Positions 51,822 through 61,135 of a DNA stretch of 64,000 nt are shown here, piece after piece. Origin of the DNA: Candidatus Bipolaricaulota bacterium (GTDB taxonomy: Bacteria; Bipolaricaulota; Bipolaricaulia; UBA7950; UBA9294); contig JANQEA010000019.1 of NCBI GenBank assembly GCA_028278555.1, forward strand, positions 56,817 to 120,816. The letters are read 5' to 3'. Under the pieces are notes generated by a model. That model made no database searches and had not been told where the DNA came from. It worked only from the letters and a program-made list of their open reading frames with translations. Positions within the stretch are counted from its first letter, which is position 1, and every line of letters begins with the position of its first letter. A program made the position numbers and the translations under genes.

Positions 51822-52556
51822 ATGTCCCGAAACACGCTTTTCGTTGCTGGTCTGGCATTGTTGCTTGCCGTCGGTGCACTGATTCTGCAGTTCGCGCTCC
51901 CCTCAGGTGGCGGGGTGAGCGACGCGGAATTGACCGCACTGCAGAACGAAGTCGCTGCGCTCCGGCAGCAGGGTGTCCTGAGAATCGCCTACGCGAAGGT
52001 CGAGGAGGCGTTCTCCGTCTTCACCGAAGCCGTCAGCGACATGAGGCAGCGAGCGACCGACAAGGGGACGGAGATCGTCCAACTGCAGCAGCAGTTCGTC
52101 CAGAGCACGATTTCCCGCGACGATTTCGAACGGGAGCTGATGGGACTGAAGGCCGAGTTTCTCGATGCGCAGTTCGCGGTCCAGATCGCGATGATCGATC
52201 GGATGCTTGCTTCCGACGGCTTCGCTGACATCCGCGGCGAGCTGACGGCCCTCAAGGAGGAAGCGCAGCCGGTGATCGACGAGATGAAGAACCTCCTGTC
52301 GACGGCACGGATCGGCGTGATTGACACGACCGAGTTCGACGGACGCTACGGCCAGCTGGAAGCCGCCTACCAGCAGCTGGATCAGCTGCTCGTTGGCGCG
52401 GCGACGGTGAAGGTCGTCGAGGCGGCGGAGACGGTCGCGCTCGACCGAGGGCTCGCGCTCGTCCTCAGCGTGCAGAACGTGCTTGTCTACGCGGATCCCA
52501 CGTCGATCGTCGACATCACCGATCTCGTCAAGGCCGAGCTTCGAGATTACCTGTAG
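51822..52556 (+). CDS. skp: Skp/OmpH-like periplasmic chaperone
   Basis: A 244-residue protein with an N-terminal membrane helix or signal (residues 6-26), a long coiled-coil region (about 35-150) and a strand-forming C-terminal part. RIAYAKVEEAFSVFTEAVSDM resembles the OmpH start GxVDxxxxF. Skp holds unfolded outer-membrane proteins on their way to BamA. The protein is longer than E. coli Skp (161). The missing lipobox and the LPSGGG turn suggest it may stay anchored. It lies 64 bases after bamA, with its own promoter, and ends 12 bases before fabZ. Confidence 0.82.
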   Translation: MSRNTLFVAGLALLLAVGALILQFALPSGGGVSDAELTALQNEVAALRQQGVLRIAYAKVEEAFSVFTEAVSDMRQRATDKGTEIVQLQQQFVQSTISRDDFERELMGLKAEFLDAQFAVQIAMIDRMLASDGFADIRGELTALKEEAQPVIDEMKNLLSTARIGVIDTTEFDGRYGQLEAAYQQLDQLLVGAATVKVVEAAETVALDRGLALVLSVQNVLVYADPTSIVDITDLVKAELRDYL

Positions 52557-52568
52557 CGCGGAGTTCCT

Positions 52569-53006
52569 GTGCTCGACATTGAGGCGATTCGCCGCGCTCT
52601 GCCGCATCGGTACCCGTTCCTGCTGATCGATCGGGTCACCGAACAGGAAGACGGCCGCGTTGTGGCAGTGAAGAACGTGACGATCAACGAGCCGTACTTC
52701 CAAGGGCACTTCGCCGAGCCGCTCGAAGCCGTGATGCCCGGGGTGCTCATCCTCGAAGCGATGGCGCAAACGGCCGCCTTCCTCGTCCCGCCTGCGGACG
52801 GGGAGGCGGCGACTCGCGAGGGATATCTCGTCGGCATCGAAAAGGCGCGCTTCCGGAGGAAGGTCGTCCCCGGAGATCGCCTTGTCCTGGAAGCGGTCCG
52901 CACGCGCGCGCGACGCGGCCTCCTCCAGGCAGACGTCAGGGCGACCGTGGACGGGGAAGCGGCGGCGTCTGCGTCCGTCTCCTTGCTCATGCCGCCCGCT
53001 TCGTGA
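52569..53006 (+). CDS. fabZ: 3-hydroxyacyl-ACP dehydratase FabZ
   Basis: A 145-residue hot-dog-fold dehydratase for fatty-acid elongation. It keeps HRYPFLLIDRV and the active site PYFQGHFAEPLEAVMPGVLILEAMAQ region (histidine about residue 48, glutamate about 64). Compared with the usual GHFPGxPVMPGV, the loop after the histidine carries two extra residues. The start is GTG at 52569. It overlaps the next gene by 4 bases (GTGA). Its place after bamA and skp is the one usual in diderms, although lpx genes are not in the window. Confidence 0.93.
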   Translation: MLDIEAIRRALPHRYPFLLIDRVTEQEDGRVVAVKNVTINEPYFQGHFAEPLEAVMPGVLILEAMAQTAAFLVPPADGEAATREGYLVGIEKARFRRKVVPGDRLVLEAVRTRARRGLLQADVRATVDGEAAASASVSLLMPPAS

Positions 53007-53890
53007 TCGAATGCATCCCCAACGTCAGTGAGGGGCGGAACCGCTCGACGCTCGATGGGCTGGTCCAAGCGGTCGCAGCATCCGGCTGCCGGGTTCTCGA
53101 TCTTCACGTCGATCCGGATCACAACCGATCGGTCCTGACATTTGTTGGAGATGAGGATGCGCTGTTCCATGGCGTTCTCGCTCTCGCCCGTGAGGCCGCG
53201 GCGGCGATCGATCTGAGAACACAGCGTGGCGTTCACCCTCGGATGGGCGCTGTCGACGTGATCCCGTTTGTGTCCCTGGACGGTGCGACGGAGGGGGACG
53301 CCATCCGCCTCGCGCACCGCGTCGGGAAGGCCATCGGCAACGACCTCGGGGTCCCGGTCTTCCTCTACGAAGCGGCCGCAACGAGCGAGCCTCGCCGCAA
53401 CCTGGCGAGCATCCGGAGAGGCCAGTACGAGGGCCTGCAGGCGAAACTCGACTGCCCGGAATGGACTCCGGACTACGGTCCCCGCCGGGTGCACCCGAGT
53501 GCCGGAGTCACCGCTGTCGGTGCACGGGGTTTCCTCGTGGCGTACAACGTGGTCCTTGGAACCGACGACGTGGCGATCGCGCGGGCGGTCGCCTCCACGA
53601 TCCGGGAGTCGAACGGCGGTCCAAAAGGGCTGAAGGCACTCGGCTTGCCGATCGCCAGTCGGGGTCTCGTCCAGGTCTCGATGAATCTGACCGAGGTCGA
53701 GACGACCGGTCTCCTCGCTGCGTTCGAGTCCGTCGAGGCCGAAGCCGAAGCTCGCGGCGTCGACATCGTCGACAGTGAGGTCGTCGGACTGGTCCCGAAG
53801 GTTGCTGCGCTCGGCGCGAGCACCGAGCGGATCCGGCTTGACCGGGAGCTGAACGACGTGATCCTCGAGGACCGCTTGGCGTCCGCATGA
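53003..53890 (+). CDS. Glutamate formimidoyltransferase
   Basis: A 295-residue enzyme equal to the formiminotransferase half of FtcD, transferring the formimino group of N-formiminoglutamate to tetrahydrofolate. Features are IECIPNVSEGRNRSTLD at the start, VDPDHNRSVLTFVG, and the GVHPRMGAVDVIPFVSL region. The VLDLHVDPDHNRS histidine is the presumed catalytic base. The cyclodeaminase half is absent. GTG at 53003 overlaps fabZ by 4 bases. Its end overlaps murD by 4 (ATGA), an odd placement in the envelope cluster. Confidence 0.93.
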   Translation: MIECIPNVSEGRNRSTLDGLVQAVAASGCRVLDLHVDPDHNRSVLTFVGDEDALFHGVLALAREAAAAIDLRTQRGVHPRMGAVDVIPFVSLDGATEGDAIRLAHRVGKAIGNDLGVPVFLYEAAATSEPRRNLASIRRGQYEGLQAKLDCPEWTPDYGPRRVHPSAGVTAVGARGFLVAYNVVLGTDDVAIARAVASTIRESNGGPKGLKALGLPIASRGLVQVSMNLTEVETTGLLAAFESVEAEAEARGVDIVDSEVVGLVPKVAALGASTERIRLDRELNDVILEDRLASA

Positions 53891-55194
53891 GTCCGCATCC
53901 CGGCAACTTCGCCGCCGAGCGAATCCTCGTCCTCGGGTTCGGCGTGACCGGGCGGGCCGTCTGCCGCTTCGCGATCGATCGAGGACTGAAGGTCTTCCTG
54001 AGTGAACGTCGCGAGTTGTCCGATGCGGAGAAGCTCTGGCTCGACGAGCATGGCGTTGCCTACGAGGGCGGCGGACACACCGAGCGCTCGCTCGAGGGTG
54101 TCGACGCGATCATCCTCAGTCCGAGTGTCCCACCGACGCTTCCGCTCCTCGCGTCGGCACGACGCCGAGGGATCCCCGTCTATTCGGAGATCGATCTCGC
54201 CTCCCTCGCCGGGCCGTCGTGCCCGATCGTCGGTGTGACCGGGACGAACGGGAAGAGCTCGACCGTCGCGCTGATCGGGGCCTTACTCGGCCACTTCGGG
54301 TGGAACGCGCCGGTCGTCGGGAACATCGGCGCCCCGTTCATCGGGGCGGTCGGCGGCACCAGGGGGGGCGACGCTTTCGTCGTCGAGGTGAGCAGCTATC
54401 AGCTCGAGCAGTCGACCGTCTTCCGACCAAACATCGGCGCCCTCCTCAATCTGGCGCCGGACCATCTTGCTCGTCACCGAACGATGCAAGCCTATGCCGA
54501 GGCAAAGGGGCGGCTCTTCCGTCTCCAGACGGCGGACGACGTGGCGATCCTGCCGCGCAGCCTCGGCCGGGAGTTCGCTCAGGGGGCGGCGCGACGGATC
54601 TACTACGACGATCCGCCTCTCGCTCTGCCGGACGATGCAGGCCGGCTCGGCCTGCATCAGCAGGCGAACCTCCGCGCGGCGCTCTGCGTCTGTGACGTCC
54701 TCCTCCCCGAGATTGACCGGCGGCGGATCCCGTTCGACCTCATCGAAGCCGCTCTTCGCCTGCCGCATCGGATGGAGGAAGTCGGCGCCATCGGCGGCGT
54801 GCAGGTGATCGACGACTCGAAGGCGACGAACCCGGCGTCGACGATCGCCGCTCTAGCAGCGTTCGATCGACCGGTCGTCCTCCTTCTCGGCGGGCGGTTC
54901 AAGGGCGCCGGATACGAGGCGCTCCGCGCGGCGATCGTCGACTCGGAGATCCGCCGGATCGTCCTCTTCGGTGAGGCGGCCGATCGGCTCGCCGACGTCT
55001 TCGAGGGGTGTCCGTTTGATCGAGCTAAGGACGTCGAGGACGCGGTCCGCGCCGGTCTCGACGCCGCCTGTCCCGGCGACACGCTCCTCTTCTCCCCCGC
55101 CTGCTCCAGCTTCGACGAGTTCGACAACTTCGAGGAGCGCGGCAAGGCATTCCAACGACGCATCCAAGCGCAGGACGGGTTCGCCGCCGACTGA
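53887..55194 (+). CDS. murD: UDP-N-acetylmuramoylalanine-D-glutamate ligase
   Basis: A 435-residue Mur ligase that adds D-glutamate to UDP-MurNAc-L-alanine. Domain 1 has ILVLGFGVTGRAVCRFA. The ATP-binding P-loop is VTGTNGKSSTVALIGALL near residue 117. The C-terminal motif DDSKATNPASTIAAL near residue 299, which includes the DSKATN signature, is specific to MurD. The start at 53887 is within the preceding stop. An 8-bp hairpin (55199-55236) follows the gene. Confidence 0.95.
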   Translation: MSPHPGNFAAERILVLGFGVTGRAVCRFAIDRGLKVFLSERRELSDAEKLWLDEHGVAYEGGGHTERSLEGVDAIILSPSVPPTLPLLASARRRGIPVYSEIDLASLAGPSCPIVGVTGTNGKSSTVALIGALLGHFGWNAPVVGNIGAPFIGAVGGTRGGDAFVVEVSSYQLEQSTVFRPNIGALLNLAPDHLARHRTMQAYAEAKGRLFRLQTADDVAILPRSLGREFAQGAARRIYYDDPPLALPDDAGRLGLHQQANLRAALCVCDVLLPEIDRRRIPFDLIEAALRLPHRMEEVGAIGGVQVIDDSKATNPASTIAALAAFDRPVVLLLGGRFKGAGYEALRAAIVDSEIRRIVLFGEAADRLADVFEGCPFDRAKDVEDAVRAGLDAACPGDTLLFSPACSSFDEFDNFEERGKAFQRRIQAQDGFAAD

Positions 55195-55198
55195 CGCC

Positions 55199-55236
55199 AA
55201 GGACGGGGATCCCGAACTCGCGAGACAACCGTCCTT
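55199..55236 (+). promoter_or_regulatory. Hairpin between murD and ftsW
   Basis: A perfect 8-bp stem AAGGACGG/CCGTCCTT closes a 22-base loop, followed by CTCCC rather than a T-run. It may be a partial terminator in the 161-base gap between murD and ftsW. Confidence 0.45.
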
Positions 55237-55355
55237 CTCCCATTGGACTGAGCGTCTGACCGGCACCGACGCCGTTCCTTTCTTCCTCGGGCAGATGGCG
55301 CAACCATGAGGCGCGCTGACGAAGCGAACCTCATTGCGACGCCGAGGAGCAGCCA

Positions 55356-56438
55356 GTGGGTGGACAAGCCGATCGACGGACGATTCTCGTGACGTCCCTT
55401 CTCGTTCTTGCTGGTCTGATTGCGCTCTACAGCGCCAGCGCCCCGTTCTCCCTGCGGCATTTCGGAAGCGACACGTCGATGCTTCTTCGCCAGGGAGTCG
55501 CCGCCCTCGTCGGGGTCGCTCTTCTTGGGGTCCTGGCCGCCGTCGACTATCGCCGCTTGGCGGCGATCAGCGATCTCCTCCTTCTCGGCTCGTTCGCGAT
55601 GACGATCCTGACGATCCTCCCCTTCGGCATCGGAGACGGGCGATGGCTGGCCCTCGGGCCGGCGTCGTTCCAGCCGACCGAGCTCCTGAAGTTTTCTCTG
55701 ATCCTCTATCTGGCATCGAGCCTGGCGCGGAAGGGGGATCGGGTGAGAACCTTCTTCGATGGCGTCCTTCCGTTCCTGATCGTCCTCGGGGTGCTCGCGG
55801 CGGTGGTGGTCGTCCAACCGGATCTCGGGATGGTCCTCGTCCTCGGGGCCGTGACGCTGGCGATGCTCTTCTTTGCCGGGGCGAAGCTTGGGCATCTCGC
55901 GGGGATCGTCGCCGGCTGCGCGCCGCTCGTCTTCCTCGCGGTCCGCTTCGCGCCCTATCGGATGGCGAGGCTCCTGTCGTTCCTGAATCCATTTGCGCAC
56001 AGCACGACGTCCGGGTACCAGACGATCCAATCGTTGATTGCGGTCGGCTCGGGAGGGTTGGTCGGCCGAGGGCTCGGCGCATCGCGCGCGAAGCTCTTCT
56101 ACTTGCCGCAGTCGCACAACGACTTCATTGCGTCGATCCTCGCCGAGGAACTCGGCTTCCTCGGGATGCTCGCCGTTCTCGGGCTTCTCGGGTTCCTCGT
56201 CTGGCGTGCATTCGTCATCGCCGAACGGGCATCGGATCGGTTGGGCCGACTCCTGGCGCTCGGCATCGGGTTCGCCCTAGGGTTCCAGACGCTGCTCAAC
56301 CTTGGCGTGGTCGTCGGCCTTCTCCCGGTGACAGGGCTGACGCTTCCGTTCCTGAGCAACGGCGGCTCGTCGCTGATCGTCACCCTTGGGATGGTCGGAG
56401 TGCTGCTCAGCGTGTCGAGACGGGAGGTGCCCCGATGA
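55356..56438 (+). CDS. ftsW: FtsW/RodA-family peptidoglycan glycosyltransferase
   Basis: A 360-residue SEDS membrane enzyme that polymerises lipid II at the division site together with a class B penicillin-binding protein. It has about ten membrane helices. Conserved segments are RWLALGPASFQPTELLKFSLI, the acidic residue region DLGMVLVLG, RLLSFLNPFAHSTTSGYQTIQSLIA and LPFLSNGGSSLIV near the end. The start is GTG at 55356 and overlaps no gene. Its 3' end overlaps murG by 4 bases. Placement between murD and murG marks it as FtsW rather than RodA. Confidence 0.94.
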   Translation: MGGQADRRTILVTSLLVLAGLIALYSASAPFSLRHFGSDTSMLLRQGVAALVGVALLGVLAAVDYRRLAAISDLLLLGSFAMTILTILPFGIGDGRWLALGPASFQPTELLKFSLILYLASSLARKGDRVRTFFDGVLPFLIVLGVLAAVVVVQPDLGMVLVLGAVTLAMLFFAGAKLGHLAGIVAGCAPLVFLAVRFAPYRMARLLSFLNPFAHSTTSGYQTIQSLIAVGSGGLVGRGLGASRAKLFYLPQSHNDFIASILAEELGFLGMLAVLGLLGFLVWRAFVIAERASDRLGRLLALGIGFALGFQTLLNLGVVVGLLPVTGLTLPFLSNGGSSLIVTLGMVGVLLSVSRREVPR

Positions 56439-57562
56439 AGGTGCTGGTTGCCGGCGGAGGGACGGGCGGTCATTTCTATCCGGGACTGGCGATCCTCGAG
56501 GGGCTGAGAGAACGTCACCCGAATCTGAAAGCCGTCTACGTCGGCACACGGTCGGGGATCGAAGGCCGCATCCTTCCCGCCTATCCGTGGATCCGATTCC
56601 GCCCGATCCGCGTGCGGGGCTTCCGACGCCGCGGTCTGCTCAGCGACGCGATGACGATCCTTCGACTCGCGGTCGGTATGCTCGAGGCGCTCTGGATCTT
56701 CGTCCGACACCGGCCGGAGATCGTCATCGGCGTCGGCGGATACAGCTCGTTCCCGCCGGTCTTCCTCGGGGCGATTCTCGGACGCCTCTTCCGGATTCGG
56801 ACGGTCATCCACGAGCAAAACGTCGTCGCCGGTCTCGCCAACCGATGGCTCGCTCGCGTCGTCGATCTCGTCATGGTGTCGTTCCCCCAAACGAAGCGGT
56901 CGTTCCCCCACGCGCGGCGATTGGTCGTGACGGGCAATCCGATTCGCGAGGAGTTTCTCCACGTCGTGCGATCCGAGGCGATCTACCGTCGGTTCGGTCT
57001 CGACCCAGAGCGGCGGACGATCCTCGTTTTCGGCGGGTCGAAGGGATCGACCGAGATGACCGAGCAGATCCTCGCCTCGAAGAACGCCATTCGTGCGAAC
57101 GACGGGCTGCAAGTCCTCCTGATCACCGGAGACGAATCAAGAGCCGTCGCGATTCGCCGGGAGTTGAGCGCTTCGGCGGTCGGCAACGTCGTCGTCGAGT
57201 CGTACGTCGATCGGATGGGAGAGGCGTTCGCCATCGCCGATCTGGTTGTCTGCAGGGCCGGCGCGACATCCCTGGCCGAGATCACGGCCTGCGGGAAGGC
57301 GTCGGTCTTGGTCCCCTGGCGGGAGGCAACGGACGATCACCAATGGAAGAACGCCCGGCTGCTGGAAGCCGAAGAGGCTTGCGCCGTTGCGGACGATGAG
57401 GTTATCGTGGAGCGGAGCTTGGTCCGGGTCATCGTCGGCCTGATTCGCGACGAGCTGACTCTCGAGCGGTTGGCAGAGAATGCCGAGCGGCTCGGGAAGC
57501 GTGGCGCGAGGGCCCAGATCCTGGGCGAGATCCAATCGATGATGAGGGGGGCACGCGCGTGA
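56435..57562 (+). CDS. murG: UDP-GlcNAc:lipid I N-acetylglucosaminyltransferase
   Basis: A 375-residue GT-B enzyme that makes lipid II at the inner membrane. The glycine-rich loops VLVAGGGTGGHFYPGLAIL (residues 3-21) and VVGVGGYSSFP-like VIGVGGYSSFPPVF, and the acceptor/donor region CRAGATSLAEITACGKASVLVPW, are all present. The start at 56435 is inside the ftsW stop. A very long open frame in this phase upstream is only read-through of ftsW in another frame. It overlaps murC by 4 bases. Confidence 0.95.
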   Translation: MKVLVAGGGTGGHFYPGLAILEGLRERHPNLKAVYVGTRSGIEGRILPAYPWIRFRPIRVRGFRRRGLLSDAMTILRLAVGMLEALWIFVRHRPEIVIGVGGYSSFPPVFLGAILGRLFRIRTVIHEQNVVAGLANRWLARVVDLVMVSFPQTKRSFPHARRLVVTGNPIREEFLHVVRSEAIYRRFGLDPERRTILVFGGSKGSTEMTEQILASKNAIRANDGLQVLLITGDESRAVAIRRELSASAVGNVVVESYVDRMGEAFAIADLVVCRAGATSLAEITACGKASVLVPWREATDDHQWKNARLLEAEEACAVADDEVIVERSLVRVIVGLIRDELTLERLAENAERLGKRGARAQILGEIQSMMRGARA

Positions 57563-58944
57563 TCGACACGAGCACGCGGACGCATTTCGTTGGGATGGGT
57601 GGGATCGGGATGAGCGGCCTCGCCTCGGTCCTTCTCGGGCACGGAGACGAGATCTCCGGTTCGGATCTCCGGGAGAATCGACAGCTCGCGACGCTCCGCC
57701 GCGCGGGTGCGACGGTCTACGTCGGCCACGACAAACGGCACGTCTCCGGGAACCTCGACCGTGTGATCGTCTCGTCGGCGATCCCGGCGGACAACGTCGA
57801 GGTCGTTGCGGCTCGCCGACATCGGATCCCCGTCATTCGCCGGCTCGACGCCCTCGCGGAGATCCTTCGCGATCATCGGAGTGTCGGTGTCACCGGAACG
57901 CACGGGAAGACGACGTCGTCGGCAATGCTCGCGACGATCCACCGCGAACTCGGCTACGCGTCGAGCTACCTGGTCGGCGCGCACTGCCCCGGCCTCGGCG
58001 GGAACGCCCGGCTCGATACAGGTGAATGGTTCGTCGCCGAGATGGATGAAAGCGATGGCCTCTTCCTCAAGGTGAAGACGGAGATCGCCGTCCTCACGAA
58101 CATCGGTGTCGATCACCTCCAGACGTACCACGATCTCAGCGAGATCCGTGATGCGTTTCGTCGGTATGTGGCACAGGCGGACCGTGCCGTCCTGGCGATC
58201 GACAATCCGCATGTCGAGGCGATCGCTCGTGAGCTTCCCGATGCGCTGACGGTCGGGATCCGCCACGATGCGGACATCCGGGCGACGAACCTTCGATTCG
58301 AGCGATTCGTCACGACATTCGACGTGCTGGAGAACGGGGAGCGCGTAGCGAGCGTCTCTCTCCCCGCTCCCGGCGAGCACAACGTCGCCAACGCGCTCTG
58401 CGCCCTCGGCGCGGCGAAGCTGACCGGGATCGACCTCGCTGATGCAGCCCGCGCTCTTGGCCGATTCGTCCTCCCGCACCGGCGGTTCGAAGTCCTCGAG
58501 GAGAACGGCGTGACCGTCGTTGACGACTACGCGCATCTTCCCGAGGAGATCGAGGCGACCCTCGACGCGATCCGCTCCGGGTGGAACGGCCGGCGGATCG
58601 TCGCCATCTTCCAACCGCACCGCTACAGCCGGACTCGAGCGCTGAGCTCCGAGTTCGGAGCGGCCTTCTCTCTCGCCGACTCGGTGATCGTGACCTCGAT
58701 CTACCCGGCGTGCGAGCCACCCTTGCCCGGCGTTTCGTCGCGAACGATCGTCCGTGCGATCGAGGAGGCGACCGAGGCCGAGGTACATTCGATTGCCGAC
58801 AAGAAGGATGTCATCGCCTTCTTGAAGGCCCGAATCATCCCGGGCGACTTCATCGTCAGCTTCGGCGCCGGGGACATCTGGACGGTGACGGAGGAGCTCG
58901 CGCACTTCCTCGAGCAGGGGAAATTCTGTCGCGTATCCGGCTAG
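57559..58944 (+). CDS. murC: UDP-N-acetylmuramate-L-alanine ligase
   Basis: A 461-residue Mur ligase. Domain 1 carries HFVGMGGIGMSGLASVLL. The ATP-binding loop VTGTHGKTTSSAMLATI begins near residue 112. The central MDESDGLF and NIGVDHLQTYHD segments and the C-terminal VVDDYAHLPEEIEATL motif are typical of MurC. The GTG start overlaps murG by 4 bases. It adds L-alanine to UDP-MurNAc. murB, often next, is absent from the window. Confidence 0.95.
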   Translation: MIDTSTRTHFVGMGGIGMSGLASVLLGHGDEISGSDLRENRQLATLRRAGATVYVGHDKRHVSGNLDRVIVSSAIPADNVEVVAARRHRIPVIRRLDALAEILRDHRSVGVTGTHGKTTSSAMLATIHRELGYASSYLVGAHCPGLGGNARLDTGEWFVAEMDESDGLFLKVKTEIAVLTNIGVDHLQTYHDLSEIRDAFRRYVAQADRAVLAIDNPHVEAIARELPDALTVGIRHDADIRATNLRFERFVTTFDVLENGERVASVSLPAPGEHNVANALCALGAAKLTGIDLADAARALGRFVLPHRRFEVLEENGVTVVDDYAHLPEEIEATLDAIRSGWNGRRIVAIFQPHRYSRTRALSSEFGAAFSLADSVIVTSIYPACEPPLPGVSSRTIVRAIEEATEAEVHSIADKKDVIAFLKARIIPGDFIVSFGAGDIWTVTEELAHFLEQGKFCRVSG

Positions 58945-59078
58945 CTTGACGTCGTGCGCGATCTGTCCTGCACAAGCCCTTGAAGGACACTCATATCATA
59001 GAAGACTCCACCATAGCCTAGAGGGCTTGTAGGCGCTCATTTCGCGAAAGGCTCCGAACGCGGAGATGCGCATGGAGA

Positions 59079-59107
59079 TTGACATTCAAAGCGGAAAGAT
59101 GTATAAC
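59079..59107 (+). promoter_or_regulatory. Promoter for ftsQ-ftsA-ftsZ
   Basis: Consensus -35 TTGACA (59079-59084), a 17-base spacer and TATAAC (59102-59107). It lies in the 211-base gap after murC, so the division genes can be transcribed independently of wall-synthesis genes. Confidence 0.8.
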
Positions 59108-59155
59108 AGTCTCCACGAATCTCGCTCTAGTAGGGCAGTATGAGGTCATTGACGG

Positions 59156-59884
59156 GTGAAGGAGGGGGCATTCTGGCGCGGAAGCGCTGTTACGGTCTTC
59201 GCTGTAGGGGGGGTACTCATCACTGCTGCTGCCATTGCACTGTGTACGCCATGGATTGGCCTGGTTGATCTGCGGGAAGTCGTGATCACTGGGAATCACC
59301 ACGCCGCGGCAGCGGATCTCGTTTCCCTTACGGGCCTGCAGCGGGGCCAATCGCTCGTTACCCTACCGTTCCGACGCGTCCGCGACAATCTCCTTCGCCA
59401 TCCGTGGGTCAAGAATGTCTCACTCGAACGTCGCTGGTTCCACGGTCTCGTCATCGAGGTCGAGGAGCGGGTGGAGACCGCTTGGATGGTCGATCCGTCG
59501 GGTGAGGGCTGCCTCACGATGGGCGAGGGCGGTGTGGTCGTCTCGGACGATTGCGAGCGTGCACCCTCCCTGCCGGAGCTTCGCGGCGCTCGGCTCTCCG
59601 GCAGTGGCCCCGGATCCGTTCTCCTGAATGGCTCCGCGGGAGCGCTGATCGATGCCCTTCGAGCGGACCGGCTGTCGGCTCTCGGTGTCGAGTTGATCGA
59701 CCTCACGAATCCGGACTCCGTCGAATTGACGACGTCGTCCGGGATTCGAATCCTTCTTGGCGGCATCGATGTGGCATGGCTTCGACTGAAATCTCTTGCG
59801 GCGCTCAGCCAGTCGCTGGATGTGGAAGACTACGAGATCATCGATCTCAGATTCGGGGGAGAGGCGACGCTGGTGCCTCGGTAA
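59156..59884 (+). CDS. ftsQ: Cell-division protein FtsQ/DivIB
   Basis: A 242-residue bitopic division protein. A short cytoplasmic start leads into a membrane helix (about residues 11-32). A POTRA domain follows, beginning LREVVITGNHHAAAADLV and including RHPWVKNVSLERRW, the motif that binds partners FtsB and FtsL. The rest forms the beta domain. GTG at 59156 follows GGTGAAGGAGG-like sequence. It ends 12 bases before ftsA. It recruits and regulates the septal synthase. Confidence 0.88.
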   Translation: MKEGAFWRGSAVTVFAVGGVLITAAAIALCTPWIGLVDLREVVITGNHHAAAADLVSLTGLQRGQSLVTLPFRRVRDNLLRHPWVKNVSLERRWFHGLVIEVEERVETAWMVDPSGEGCLTMGEGGVVVSDDCERAPSLPELRGARLSGSGPGSVLLNGSAGALIDALRADRLSALGVELIDLTNPDSVELTTSSGIRILLGGIDVAWLRLKSLAALSQSLDVEDYEIIDLRFGGEATLVPR

Positions 59885-59896
59885 GGCGGTGAAGAG

Positions 59897-61132
59897 ATGA
59901 GGAAGGAGAAGGTTGTCGTCGGGCTCGATGTGGGAACCACCAAGGTGGTCGCCCTCGTCGGGAACACGATCGACGGGTTGATAGAGATCATCGGGATGGG
60001 GAAGTCCGAGTCGCATGGCCTGGAGAAAGGGGTCGTGGTCGACATCGGGCGGACGATCTCGTCGATCCGGAAGTCGGTCGAAGAGGCCGAGAACATGGCC
60101 GATGCCAAGATCGACTCGGTCTACGTCGGCATCGCCGGGAAGCACATCACGTCGATCAACAACAGCGGGACGGTGTCGATCAATCGTCCCGACCGGATCA
60201 TCACGGAGGACGATGTCCGACGGGTGGTCGAGACGGCGCAGGCGATCCAGATCCCGCCGGAGAGCGAGATGATCCACGTCATCCCGCGGCAGTACATCGT
60301 CGACGGGCAAGACGGGATCACCGATCCGGTCGGGATGACCGGGACGCGCCTGGAGGTCGATGTCCACATCGTCACCGGTGCGATCACCGCGGTCCATAAC
60401 CTCGTCCGCTGCGTCGAGACGCTCGGGATCGGGATTCGGCAGATCGTTCTCGAACCGATCGCTTCGTCCCTCGCCGTCCTTTCGTCGGCGGAGAAGGAGC
60501 TCGGCGTCATCCTGATCGACATCGGCGGCGGGACGACCGACATCAGCGTCTTCCGCGGCGGTGACATCTGGTTCTCGAAGGTCATCCCGATTGCCGGCGA
60601 GCACATCACCAACGACATCACCGTCGGTCTGCAGACGCCGATCGAGGAAGCCGAGCTCATCAAGAAGATGCACGGGACTGCGCTCGTCGACTCCGTCGGT
60701 GAGGACGACAAGATCGAGGTGGCGACGATCGGCGGCGACGAGAAGAAGCTCGTGTCGAAAAAGCGCTTGGCGAAGATCATCGAACCGCGCGTCGAGGAAC
60801 TCCTCGACCTGGCGATGCAAGAGGTCGAGGACGCGGGCTACCGCGACCTCGTCCCGGCCGGCCTGGTGCTGACCGGGGGATCATCCTTGCTCGACGGTCT
60901 TCCGGAGTTTGCGACCCAGCGCTACGACATCCCGGTTCGCCGCGGGAAGATCCCGCAGGGGATCCACGGCTTGCGCGATATCGTCGAATCGCCGATCTAC
61001 GCGACGTCGATCGGGCTCCTCCGCTACGCGGTCGAGACGACCGACTTCAAGAAGCCCGAGTTCGCCGAGCGGCGGAGGGAATCGATCATCGGGAAGCTGT
61101 TCTCCTGGTTCAACCGATTCTTCCGGGGGTAG
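59897..61132 (+). CDS. ftsA: Cell-division protein FtsA
   Basis: A 411-residue actin-like ATPase that tethers FtsZ to the membrane. Phosphate loops VVGLDVGTTKVVALVG near the N terminus and LIDIGGGTTDISVF near residue 209 are intact. The 1C domain region is recognised by ADAKIDSVYVGIAGKHI. The C-terminal amphipathic helix (IGKLFSWFNRFFRG) is the membrane anchor. The ribosome site is GGTGAAGAG before the ATG. It lies 3 bases before ftsZ. Confidence 0.97.
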   Translation: MRKEKVVVGLDVGTTKVVALVGNTIDGLIEIIGMGKSESHGLEKGVVVDIGRTISSIRKSVEEAENMADAKIDSVYVGIAGKHITSINNSGTVSINRPDRIITEDDVRRVVETAQAIQIPPESEMIHVIPRQYIVDGQDGITDPVGMTGTRLEVDVHIVTGAITAVHNLVRCVETLGIGIRQIVLEPIASSLAVLSSAEKELGVILIDIGGGTTDISVFRGGDIWFSKVIPIAGEHITNDITVGLQTPIEEAELIKKMHGTALVDSVGEDDKIEVATIGGDEKKLVSKKRLAKIIEPRVEELLDLAMQEVEDAGYRDLVPAGLVLTGGSSLLDGLPEFATQRYDIPVRRGKIPQGIHGLRDIVESPIYATSIGLLRYAVETTDFKKPEFAERRRESIIGKLFSWFNRFFRG

Positions 61133-61135
61133 ACG

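Noticed and set aside
55334..57562. A 742-codon frame suggesting a large MurG fusion
   Set aside because: The extra 5' part is ftsW read in the wrong phase. murG starts at 56435 inside the ftsW stop.
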